From: Bacillota bacterium
GTDB lineage: Bacteria > Bacillota > Dethiobacteria > DTU022 > UBA8154
DNA length: 8,706 nucleotides
NCBI GenBank assembly: GCA_003456095.1
Contig: DMPF01000188.1
Span: 2,784 to 11,489 of the forward strand
Direction: 5' to 3'
Shown here: positions 1 to 5,755 of the stretch, in pieces
Numbering within the stretch: position 1 is the stretch's first letter
Layout of the letters: each line of letters begins with the position of its first letter
Translations under genes and position numbers: made by a program
The notes under the pieces: model-generated
Told to the model about the DNA's origin: nothing
Databases searched by the model: none
Seen by the model: the letters and a program-made list of their open reading frames with translations, nothing else

Positions 1-653
1 CTGTTCCTCGACGAGATCTCTGAACTCTCCCCCGATCTCCAGTCCAATCTGCTGCGCGTTCTTCAGGAAAAGGTGGTGCGCCGTATCGGCGGTACCCGTA
101 TTATCCCCGTTGATGTGCGCGTCATTGCCGCCACCAATCGCCAGTTGGCGGAAGAAGTGGAACGGGGCAGGTTCCGGCAGGACCTCTTTTATCGCCTGCA
201 TGTTCTCAATCTCCATATTCCTCCTTTGCGCCGGCGCAAAGACGATATCCCCCCTTTGTTCGCCCATTTTCTGCGCAAGTACTGTGGCGCGGAAGAGAAG
301 CTTGAATCGTTCCCCCCTCCATTACCCGCTATCTCTGTGAATATGAGTGGCCGGGCAATGTACGGGAGTTGGAAAGCTACGTGGGAAAATATGCCATTTT
401 AGCCGAGGGGACGGCAGACCGGTTTCACCTGATGGAGGAGCTGGTGGATGAGCTTTCCAATTTTCGGGAAACAAGCCAGGGTGATGGGGAGAAGTACAGG
501 GTGGGAAGGCTTACCGTCAATGTGGACACGCTGGAAGGGATGGAACGGCAGATTATCGGCCAGCTCTACCGGCAAAACTGGGCGGAGAAGAAGGAACTGG
601 CCCAACGTCTGGGGATCAGCCGCACCACTCTGCGGTTAAAAATATTAACGTAA
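1..653 (+). pseudogene. sigma-54-dependent transcriptional activator, 3' part, frame broken
   Basis: This is the C-terminal half of a bacterial enhancer-binding protein that uses ATP hydrolysis to open sigma-54 RNA polymerase promoters. The window opens on the Walker B motif (LFLDEIS, frame 1). Sensor I (AATNR, near 130-144) and the arginine-finger region (FRQDLFYRL, near 172-198) follow. Frame 1 then degenerates after about position 311, while sensor II (WPGNVREL, 348-371) and the FIS-type helix-turn-helix (LAQRLGISRTTL, about 598-633) lie in frame 3, ending at TAA 651-653. One extra C in the C6 run at 312-317 would restore a smooth FPPSITRYL join, so a single-base deletion, a sequence error or -1 slippage explains the break. 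The Walker A, GAFTGA and sensory domains lie outside the window. It sits directly upstream of the acyl-CoA operon in the same direction, so it probably regulates that operon. The HTH tail (RLKILT) is short and lacks the usual W/Y-R-K-L ending. Confidence 0.85.
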
Positions 654-742
654 TGAGCCCCAGTGCGTTAAAAAGGTGAACGTTAAGGGCAGATACGCTG
701 GTAGAAGTTAATATTATGAACGCAATGGGCCCGCGCTAAAAG
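641..742 (+). repeat. imperfect direct repeat pair between activator and thiolase
   Basis: Copy 1 is at 641-673 and copy 2 at 710-741. Shared blocks, in order, are aatatta (7/7), acgYaatgRgccc (11/13) and gcgYtaaaa (8/9), separated by small 3- and 4-nt indels. Copy 1 overlaps the stop codon of the activator and copy 2 lies in the leader of the thiolase gene. The pair could be two binding sites for the activator. It could also be a decayed tandem duplication of the activator's 3' end, because both copies read in frame 2 as similar peptides (NINVMSP and NIMNAMGP). Confidence 0.6.
645..671. promoter_or_regulatory. TTAACG-N15-CGTTAA dyad, candidate activator site
   Basis: TTAACG at 645-650 is mirrored by CGTTAA at 666-671, and a further CGTTAA stands at 681-686. 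The size and spacing are plausible for an upstream activating sequence of a sigma-54 activator, about 150 bp ahead of the first operon gene. I could not find a convincing -24/-12 (GG-N10-GC) promoter between it and the gene, so the role is inferred only. Confidence 0.3.
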
Positions 743-773
743 ATTTTCAAAATAGAAAACAGAAGGGAGGAAG

Positions 774-816
774 TTCCCGGGAATGAAAAAAATAATAAGG
801 AAATATTCCCGGGGAA
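774..816. promoter_or_regulatory. two TTCCCGGG palindromes around the thiolase start
   Basis: A perfect 10-bp palindrome ttcccgggaa (774-783) is followed by a near-copy ttcccggggaa (806-816). They flank the first of two possible thiolase starts: ATG 783 with GGGAGG at 765-770, and ATG 822. They could be an operator or influence start choice through RNA pairing. No known regulator site is recognised. Confidence 0.35.
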
Positions 817-821
817 AAGCA

Positions 822-2006
822 ATGGGTAAAGCGGTAATTGTCAGTGCGGTAAGGACTATTTCAGGCAGCTTTGGCGGCAGTCTGAGCAGCCTGAGCGCTC
901 CCGACCTCGGAGCGATCATTGTCAAGGCGGCGGTGGAGAGGGCCGGTATCTCCGGCGATGATGTGGATGAGCTCATATTTGGATGCGGCTGGCAGGCCGG
1001 TCTGGGACCGAACGTGGCCCGCATTGCCGCGGTAAAAGGCGGGCTGCCCCATAAAGTGCCGGCTTACACGATCAACATTCGCTGCGCTTCCAGCCTGCAG
1101 GCGGTGATTCAGGCGGTACGCTCCATCACCATGGGTGATGCGGATGTGGTCATCGCCGGTGGCACCGAGTCGGCATCCAATGTTCCCTATCTTATTCCCC
1201 AGGCCCGCTGGGGTGCGCGCATGTGGGATTTCACCGTAAACGACGGCCTGCACAAGGATGGTTTCAAATGCTCGCTGGCGGGGATGTTTATGGGCGATAC
1301 GGCTGAGCTGCTGGCGGATAAGTATAATATCAGCCGCGATGAGCAGGACACCTTTGCCCTGGAAAGCCACCAGAAGGCCGTCAAGGCTGTGGCTGAAGGT
1401 AAATTCAAGGATGAAATTTTCCCCCTGGAAGTAGCGGATAAGAAAACGGTTAAGCTCGTGGATAAGGAGGAGATCCCCCGGGCTGACGCCTCCCTGGAAA
1501 AGATGTTAAAGCTGCCGGCTGTTTTCAAGAAAGACGGCGGCACGGTGACAGCAGGAAACAGCTGCGCGCTCTCCGACTGCGCTTCGGCTATGGTAATCAT
1601 GTCGGAGGAGAAAGCCAAGGCTCTGGGCCTTGTTCCGCTGGCTGTAATCCGCGGCTACGCGGCGGCGGGAGTTGATCCCAAGTATATGGGAATCGGCCCG
1701 GTGGCGGCTATCCCCCTGGCTTTGCAGAAGGCTGGACTCAAGCTGAATGATATCGAACTGATTGAGTTGAACGAAGCCTTTGCGGCTCAGTACCTGGCCT
1801 GCGAACGGGAAATGAAATTTAACCGTGATATCGTCAACGTGCATGGCGGCGCCATTGCCCTGGGGCATCCCGTGGGCGCTACCGGCACCAAGCTGATGAC
1901 CACCAACCTTTATGCGTTGAAAGATCGGGGCAAGACGCTGGGGCTGACCAGCGCCTGTGTCGGCGGCGGGCAGGGACTGGCCGTCATCATTGAAAGGCTG
2001 AGCTAG
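822..2006 (+). CDS. thl: acetyl-CoA C-acetyltransferase (thiolase)
   Basis: Cytosolic thiolase II that cleaves acetoacetyl-CoA with CoA to two acetyl-CoA, or condenses them in reverse; here it is the last step of the acyl-CoA route. From ATG 822 the protein has 394 residues, the usual family length. The nucleophile is Cys88 (NIRCASS), and the C-terminal catalytic pair is His349 (GHPVGATG) and Cys379 (ACVGGGQG), with NEAFA between. These positions match the Zoogloea-type enzyme closely. An in-frame ATG at 783 has the stronger ribosome binding site (GGGAGG 765-770, 12 nt away) and would add a basic 13-residue tail (MKKIIRKYSRGKA). I prefer 822 because family proteins begin with the K-A-V-I-V-S-A-V-R-T strand; both remain possible. 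It is the first gene of a four-gene operon, 33 nt ahead of the next. Confidence 0.95.
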   Translation: MGKAVIVSAVRTISGSFGGSLSSLSAPDLGAIIVKAAVERAGISGDDVDELIFGCGWQAGLGPNVARIAAVKGGLPHKVPAYTINIRCASSLQAVIQAVRSITMGDADVVIAGGTESASNVPYLIPQARWGARMWDFTVNDGLHKDGFKCSLAGMFMGDTAELLADKYNISRDEQDTFALESHQKAVKAVAEGKFKDEIFPLEVADKKTVKLVDKEEIPRADASLEKMLKLPAVFKKDGGTVTAGNSCALSDCASAMVIMSEEKAKALGLVPLAVIRGYAAAGVDPKYMGIGPVAAIPLALQKAGLKLNDIELIELNEAFAAQYLACEREMKFNRDIVNVHGGAIALGHPVGATGTKLMTTNLYALKDRGKTLGLTSACVGGGQGLAVIIERLS

Positions 2007-2039
2007 ATTACAGTTGACAACGCAAAGGAGGAGATAAGC

Positions 2040-2924
2040 GTGAACGTTAAAAAAGTGTTTGTCCAGGGTGCTGGAATCATGGGTACGGGCATTGCCCACC
2101 TGGTGGCGCAGTATGGTCTGGAAGCGGTGCTGATGGATATTGACGCGGCCATCATCAAACGCAGCCTTGGCAGCATTGAGGGTCTGTTGAACAAAAAAGT
2201 GGATAAGGGCAAGATGACCGCCGACGAGGTCAAAGCGCTGATGGGCCGCATCAAGCTATCCACCGATATGAACGATGCCGCCGATTGCGACTTCATTATC
2301 GAAGCGGTTATTGAAGACGTGAAGCTGAAACAGAAGATCTTCGCCCAACTGGAAAAAATCGCCCCGGCGGATGCTATCCTTGCTACCAACACCACAGCCT
2401 GCGGTATTTCGGAGGTTGCCTCCGCCCTGAAGGATCCCAGCCGTCTTGTTGGCATGCACTTCTTCAACCCGGCGGTGCTGATGAAGCTGGTGGAGATCAT
2501 GCCCGGCGTGGCCACCAATCCCGCCTATGTGGAAAAGGTGCGGCAGTTTGCCGTATTCTTGGATAAAGAGCCGGTGGTGACGGCAAAAGAGGGGATTGCC
2601 GGGATTGCCAGCCGCGTTTTGGCAGGACTGCTCAATGAAGCGGTCTGGGTGCTGGAAGAGGGCATCGGCACCGCCGCAGATATTGACAAAGCGCTGCAGA
2701 TGGGCTCCAACCAGCCCATGGGTCCCCTGGCGCTTATCGACCTGATCGGCATTGATACGCATCTGGCCAAAACCAGAACCCTTTATGAGAAATTGGGCGA
2801 TCCCCGCTATCGCCCCTGCTACCTGCTGGAAAAGATGGTCCATGCCGGCTACCTGGGCCGCAAGACCAAGAAGGGCTTTTATGATTATACCCAGGATCCC
2901 CCCGTCCCTACAGTTTTGAAGTAG
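2040..2924 (+). CDS. hbd: 3-hydroxyacyl-CoA (3-hydroxybutyryl-CoA) dehydrogenase
   Basis: NAD-dependent oxidation of (S)-3-hydroxyacyl-CoA to 3-ketoacyl-CoA, feeding the thiolase upstream. The GTG start has AAGGAGG at 2025-2031. The 294 residues hold an N-terminal Rossmann fold ([10 protein letters not shown], 10-19) and the catalytic His140 in MHFFNP with Glu152 in KLVEI; the C-terminal helical domain has [12 protein letters not shown] and ends with a [11 protein letters not shown] tail. Two usual active-site positions differ from the human enzyme: the Ser of NTSS is Thr119, and the conserved Asn of PGFxxNR is Ser191. From memory, Ser at the second site is shared with a bacterial subgroup reading PGFVTSR that also has the RPCxLL tail seen here. 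The PGF itself is lost: residues 185-190 read GIAGIA, encoded by a 9-bp tandem duplication. His and Glu are intact, so activity is likely but substrate fit may differ. Confidence 0.93.
   Translation: MNVKKVFVQGAGIMGTGIAHLVAQYGLEAVLMDIDAAIIKRSLGSIEGLLNKKVDKGKMTADEVKALMGRIKLSTDMNDAADCDFIIEAVIEDVKLKQKIFAQLEKIAPADAILATNTTACGISEVASALKDPSRLVGMHFFNPAVLMKLVEIMPGVATNPAYVEKVRQFAVFLDKEPVVTAKEGIAGIASRVLAGLLNEAVWVLEEGIGTAADIDKALQMGSNQPMGPLALIDLIGIDTHLAKTRTLYEKLGDPRYRPCYLLEKMVHAGYLGRKTKKGFYDYTQDPPVPTVLK
2592..2609 (+). repeat. 9-bp in-frame tandem duplication in hbd
   Basis: gggattgcc is repeated exactly (2592-2600, 2601-2609), in phase with codons, giving Gly-Ile-Ala twice where relatives have the PGF signature before the substrate-contacting Asn/Ser. 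The His-to-Asn/Ser spacing is 51 residues against 50 in the human enzyme, so the region is rewritten with little length change. Confidence 0.8.
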
Positions 2925-2957
2925 ATAAAGCAGATAATATACGGAGGTGTTTTTGAA

Positions 2958-4115
2958 GTGGTGGATTTTGCCCTTACCGAAGAGCAGATGGCGGTGCAAA
3001 AGATGGTCCGGGAATTTGTGGCCAAGGAGATCACGCCCAACGCCAAGCAGTGGGACATTGAAGAAAAATTTCCGCTGAATGTCTGGCATAAGCTGGGCGA
3101 TCTGGGAGTCATCGGCACAGCCATCCCCGAAGATTATGAAGGCAGCGGCATGGATTACATCTGCCACGCCATCGTGGCTGAGGAGTTGGGCTACGGCTGC
3201 TCCTCGATGCGGGGCAGCTATTCGGTAAATATCTCCCTTGTGGCCAAGACCATATTGAAATGGGGCACCGCGGAACAGAAGCAGAAATACGTTCCCCCCA
3301 TTGCCCTGGGCCGTTCCTTTGGCTGTTACGGCCTGACTGAACCGGATTCGGGCAGCAATGCCGCCGGTATGAAGAGCACGGCGGAGAAAGATGGGGACTA
3401 TTATGTTCTGAGCGGCAACAAGATGTGGATTACCCATGCCGATGTGTCCGATGTATCCATCGTTTTTGCCAAGACGGACAAGAACGCCGGCGCCAGAGGG
3501 ATCACTGCGTTTCTCGTGGATAAAGAGACATCGGGCTTTACCCCTCAGCCGATCCATGAGAAGATCGGACTGCGCGCCCAGGATACGGGCGAACTGATTA
3601 TGGACGGCGCGCGTGTGCACAAAGATCAGATGCTCGGTCCGGAAGGCAAGGGATTTGCCGTGGCCATGTCCGCCCTGGACAATGCCCGCTACACTGTGGC
3701 TGCCGGTTGCGTGGGCACGGCTCAGGCCGCCCTGGATATTGCCAAGAACTATGCCAGGGAACGGATCCAGTTTGATAAACCTATTGGGGGGCATCAATTG
3801 GTGCAGCAGCTTATCGCCAACATGGTGATGGAGATTGAGATGGGGCGCATGCTCGTCTGGCGCGCCGGCTGGCTGAAAAACCAGGGCGCTCCCAACACGC
3901 GGGAAACCTGTATGGCCAAGTACTTCTGCAGCGAAATGGTCAACAGGGCTTGCTTTAATGCCATGCAGGTGCTTGGCGGTTACAGCTTCTCTGGGGAGTA
4001 CCCCCTGGAGCGTATGTACCGCGATTCCCGCATCAACACGCTTTACGAGGGCACGTCCCAGATTCAGCAGCTAATCATCGGTAACGCGGAACTCGGCATT
4101 TCCGCATTTGTGTAA
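2958..4115 (+). CDS. acyl-CoA dehydrogenase, glutaryl-CoA dehydrogenase-like features
   Basis: FAD enzyme that oxidises an acyl-CoA to the 2-enoyl-CoA, passing electrons to an electron-transferring flavoprotein. GTG 2958 has GGAGGTG at 2943-2949; GTG 2961 is the alternative. The 385 residues show the N-terminal helical domain (LTEEQ start), the flavin-binding strand (GLTEPDSGSN, 125-134; WITHA, 157-161) and the C-terminal helical domain with R-x-QFDKPI (269-276). The catalytic base is Glu364 in LYEGTSQIQ. It would make crotonyl-CoA for the next gene's product. Arg85 in MRGSYSVNISLV and the GCYGLTEP context line up with human glutaryl-CoA dehydrogenase (YRSAMSVQSSLV, GCFGLTEP), whose Arg94 holds the substrate carboxylate; butyryl-CoA dehydrogenases have a small residue there. 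The substrate may therefore be glutaryl-CoA or another acyl-CoA; this is inferred from remembered sequences. The next gene is 35 nt downstream. Confidence 0.92.
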   Translation: MVDFALTEEQMAVQKMVREFVAKEITPNAKQWDIEEKFPLNVWHKLGDLGVIGTAIPEDYEGSGMDYICHAIVAEELGYGCSSMRGSYSVNISLVAKTILKWGTAEQKQKYVPPIALGRSFGCYGLTEPDSGSNAAGMKSTAEKDGDYYVLSGNKMWITHADVSDVSIVFAKTDKNAGARGITAFLVDKETSGFTPQPIHEKIGLRAQDTGELIMDGARVHKDQMLGPEGKGFAVAMSALDNARYTVAAGCVGTAQAALDIAKNYARERIQFDKPIGGHQLVQQLIANMVMEIEMGRMLVWRAGWLKNQGAPNTRETCMAKYFCSEMVNRACFNAMQVLGGYSFSGEYPLERMYRDSRINTLYEGTSQIQQLIIGNAELGISAFV

Positions 4116-4150
4116 TATTTTCCCAGGCATTGCGTGAGGAGGACGCCAGC

Positions 4151-4930
4151 ATGTACGAGTATATCATCTATGAAAAAGAGGCTCCCTTAGCCATTATTAC
4201 GGTCAACCGCCCCCAGGTTATGAATGCCATGAACAATGCCCTGGTGGAGGAATTTGCCCGGGCCTTTGCCGCAGCGGAAGAGGATGATGAGGTCAGGGCT
4301 TTGATTATTACCGGTGCGGGCGACAAAGCATTTATGGCCGGCGCGGATATTAAGGAAGTGCAGGCCCGGGATTTCGTGCTGGGGCGCAAGCAGACGCGGC
4401 GGCGTCAGGAAGTGCTGAATATGCTGCAGGATATGCCCAAGCCCGTGATCGCGGCGATTAACGGCTTTGCCCTGGGGGCCGGACTGGAAACGGCCCTGGC
4501 CTGCACCTTGCGCATCGCTTCCAGCAATGCCAAGCTGGGCTCACCGGAAGTAAACCTGGGCATTATCCCCGGCGACGGCGCCACGCAGCGCCTGCCCAGA
4601 ATGATCGGCTTTGGCCGGGCCATGGAGATGGTCCTAACGGCCCGTATGGTTGATGCGGAAGAGGCCTACCGCATCGGTCTTGTGAACAAGGTGGTGGCGC
4701 CGGAGGAGCTGATGGCGGAAGCGAAAAAAATGGCCGACAGCATCATCTCCAAGTCGCCTCTGGCCATCCAATACGCCAAGGAAGCGGTCAACCGCTCCAT
4801 GGAGATGGGGCTGAGCGAAGGCCTGGCTCACGAATCATATCTGCATGCCCTGGCTTGCGCCAGCGAAGATAAAAAGGAAGGCGTGGCTGCTTTCCTGGAG
4901 AAGCGCAAAGCAGAGTACAAAGGAAAATAA
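4151..4930 (+). CDS. crt: enoyl-CoA hydratase (crotonase family)
   Basis: Hydrates crotonyl-CoA or another short 2-enoyl-CoA to the 3-hydroxyacyl-CoA used by the dehydrogenase two genes upstream. ATG 4151 is chosen over a start at 4130 because GAGGAGG at 4136-4142 lies 8 nt before it and MYEYIIYEKE fits the family N-terminus; this gives 259 residues. Both catalytic glutamates of the rat mitochondrial enzyme are present, Glu113 (GAGLETALAC) and Glu133 (GSPEVNLGIIPG). The oxyanion-hole regions are AFMAGADIKE (60-69) and NGFALGAG (104-111). The PGxGGTQRL signature reads PGDGATQRL. It is the last gene of the operon; a repeat array begins just after its stop codon. Confidence 0.94.
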   Translation: MYEYIIYEKEAPLAIITVNRPQVMNAMNNALVEEFARAFAAAEEDDEVRALIITGAGDKAFMAGADIKEVQARDFVLGRKQTRRRQEVLNMLQDMPKPVIAAINGFALGAGLETALACTLRIASSNAKLGSPEVNLGIIPGDGATQRLPRMIGFGRAMEMVLTARMVDAEEAYRIGLVNKVVAPEELMAEAKKMADSIISKSPLAIQYAKEAVNRSMEMGLSEGLAHESYLHALACASEDKKEGVAAFLEKRKAEYKGK

Positions 4931-4935
4931 TTTCG

Positions 4936-4965
4936 AAAAATTTCGGGACAAAAAATTTCGGGACA
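4936..4965 (+). repeat. 15-bp perfect tandem repeat after the enoyl-CoA hydratase gene
   Basis: aaaaatttcgggaca occurs at 4936-4950 and again, abutting, at 4951-4965. A decayed partial copy (aataatttcg) precedes it from about 4926 and overlaps the hydratase stop codon. The second copy is also the outer part of the left arm of the following palindrome, so the two structures share an origin. Confidence 0.9.
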
Positions 4966-5011
4966 CAATGAAAATTTTTTAAAAAAATTTTCATTGTGTC
5001 CCGAAATTTTT
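4951..5011. terminator. 61-bp perfect palindrome, probable terminator / mobile-type repeat
   Basis: Arms 4951-4980 and 4982-5011 are exact 30-bp reverse complements around one unpaired base (4981). The RNA would fold to a long hairpin whose GGGACACAATG/CATTGTGTCCC stem is flanked by A/T runs and followed by TTTTT. It lies between the operon's stop codon and the -35 box of the next promoter (5013), where a terminator is expected. Length, perfection and the attached tandem repeat are more than termination needs. GGGACA...TGTCCC palindromes recall REP-like or IS200/IS605-associated elements of Firmicutes, but no transposase is nearby. Confidence 0.7.
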
Positions 5012-5012
5012 C

Positions 5013-5041
5013 TTGCCAATGGAAAAATCGCATGCTATGAT
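5013..5041 (+). promoter_or_regulatory. sigma-A promoter for the cbiM-nikL-like pair
   Basis: TTGCCA (5013-5018), a 17-nt spacer and TATGAT (5036-5041), with an extended -10 TGC immediately before. Transcription should begin at about 5047-5049, giving a leader near 90 nt before the cbiM ATG. It starts 2 nt after the palindrome that closes the previous operon. Confidence 0.75.
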
Positions 5042-5042
5042 G

Positions 5043-5100
5043 GTGTTACGAAATAGTAGTTTATGTTACGATACGGGAAAATATTTAGCCATCGTGTTAC
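5043..5100 (+). promoter_or_regulatory. three phased RTGTTAC repeats, candidate metal-regulator operator
   Basis: gtgttacg (5043-5050), atgttacg (5063-5070) and gtgttac (5094-5100) are direct repeats at offsets of 20 and 31 bp, close to two and three helical turns. The first overlaps the predicted start site, so bound protein would block transcription. From memory, GTGTTAC is the half-site of the NikR consensus proposed for some anaerobes (GTGTTAC-N13/14-GTAACAC), but there the halves are inverted; no GTAACAC is seen here. Nickel or cobalt control of the transporter gene below is therefore plausible but unproven. Confidence 0.45.
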
Positions 5101-5134
5101 TGCTTATGCCATTTCTCTTTTTGGAGGGAAAACC

Positions 5135-5755
5135 ATGCACATACCCGACGGCCTTGTCCCACCGGTAATCAGTGCCACCGGCTTTGCCCTGGCGCTGGGG
5201 GCAACTGTCCCTTTATACCGCAAAGCCGGGTTGCCGGCTTCCAAAATAACCCGGATCAGCCTTGTCGCTGCCGTGGTCTTTGTCTCCTCACTGGTACATA
5301 TACCTGTGGGTCTTACCACTGTCCATTTCACATTTGCCCCGCTGGCCGGCATCCTTCTGGGGCCTTTTTCTTTTGTTGCCGTTTTTCTGGCCATTTTTTT
5401 GCAGTGGCTGCTGCTGGGGCACGGCGGTATTACCACACTTGGCTTGAACACCTTTGCCATGGGTTCGGCCGCCCTGTTGAGCTGCTTTTTATTTTGCCGT
5501 ATCAGCAGCTTATTGCCTGCCCGGGGCAAACATGCGGCGTTCCCGGCAGTGCTGGCCGCCGTCAGCGGCGCCTTGCTCAAGGTTGTCCTTGTCGGCACCA
5601 TACTCCTTTTTTCCGGGTTTCCGAGAGAGACTTTTTTCCTCCTAATTCTTTTGCATCTGCCTGTTATTCTGGGCGAGGGGGCTGTCGCCGGCCTGGCAGT
5701 CTATCATCTCTCCAGGCACTTCCGGGCGAGGGGTGAAGCTTTTGCCGGTGCATAA
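5135..5755 (+). CDS. cbiM: CbiM/NikM-type ECF substrate-binding membrane protein (Ni2+/Co2+)
   Basis: Integral membrane S component of an energy-coupling-factor importer for cobalt or nickel. ATG 5135 has GGAGGG at 5123-5128, and the protein begins with the family's diagnostic MHIPDG. In this family the N-terminal amine and His2 bind the metal, so an exact start matters. Other expected histidines are His64 (TTVHFTFAPLAGILLGP) and His96 in GHGGITTLGLN, and the final membrane segment carries HLPVILGEGAVAG with Glu181. The 206 residues are largely hydrophobic with about six or seven membrane segments. Whether it carries Ni or Co cannot be told from sequence. The next gene overlaps its end by 23 bases. 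No cbiQ (T component) or cbiO (ATPase) gene follows; the downstream gene is convergent, so energising subunits must be elsewhere or absent. Confidence 0.9.
   Translation: MHIPDGLVPPVISATGFALALGATVPLYRKAGLPASKITRISLVAAVVFVSSLVHIPVGLTTVHFTFAPLAGILLGPFSFVAVFLAIFLQWLLLGHGGITTLGLNTFAMGSAALLSCFLFCRISSLLPARGKHAAFPAVLAAVSGALLKVVLVGTILLFSGFPRETFFLLILLHLPVILGEGAVAGLAVYHLSRHFRARGEAFAGA

Noticed and set aside
654..821. Sigma-54 (-24/-12) promoter ahead of thiolase
   Set aside because: No TGG-type box with GC 10 nt later was found; the nearest candidates have wrong spacing. A TATTAT at 712-717 has no acceptable -35.
2014..2042. TTGACA at 2014-2019 as an internal promoter before hbd
   Set aside because: No -10-like sequence at the right distance; the position falls on the hbd start codon.
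2256..3797. A 513-codon open frame on the minus strand across the 3-hydroxyacyl-CoA and acyl-CoA dehydrogenase genes
   Set aside because: It runs opposite two clear enzymes with intact motifs; its translation is rich in His, Gly and Gln with no recognisable domain, as expected from the complement of biased codons.
5063..5134. An upstream in-frame start giving a longer CbiM
   Set aside because: The ATG at 5063 has no ribosome binding site and falls in the repeats; the family requires MHIPDG at the exposed N-terminus.
5012..5134. Cobalamin or nickel/cobalt riboswitch in the cbiM leader
   Set aside because: The leader is only about 90 nt and shows no B12-box-like or multi-stem conserved core.
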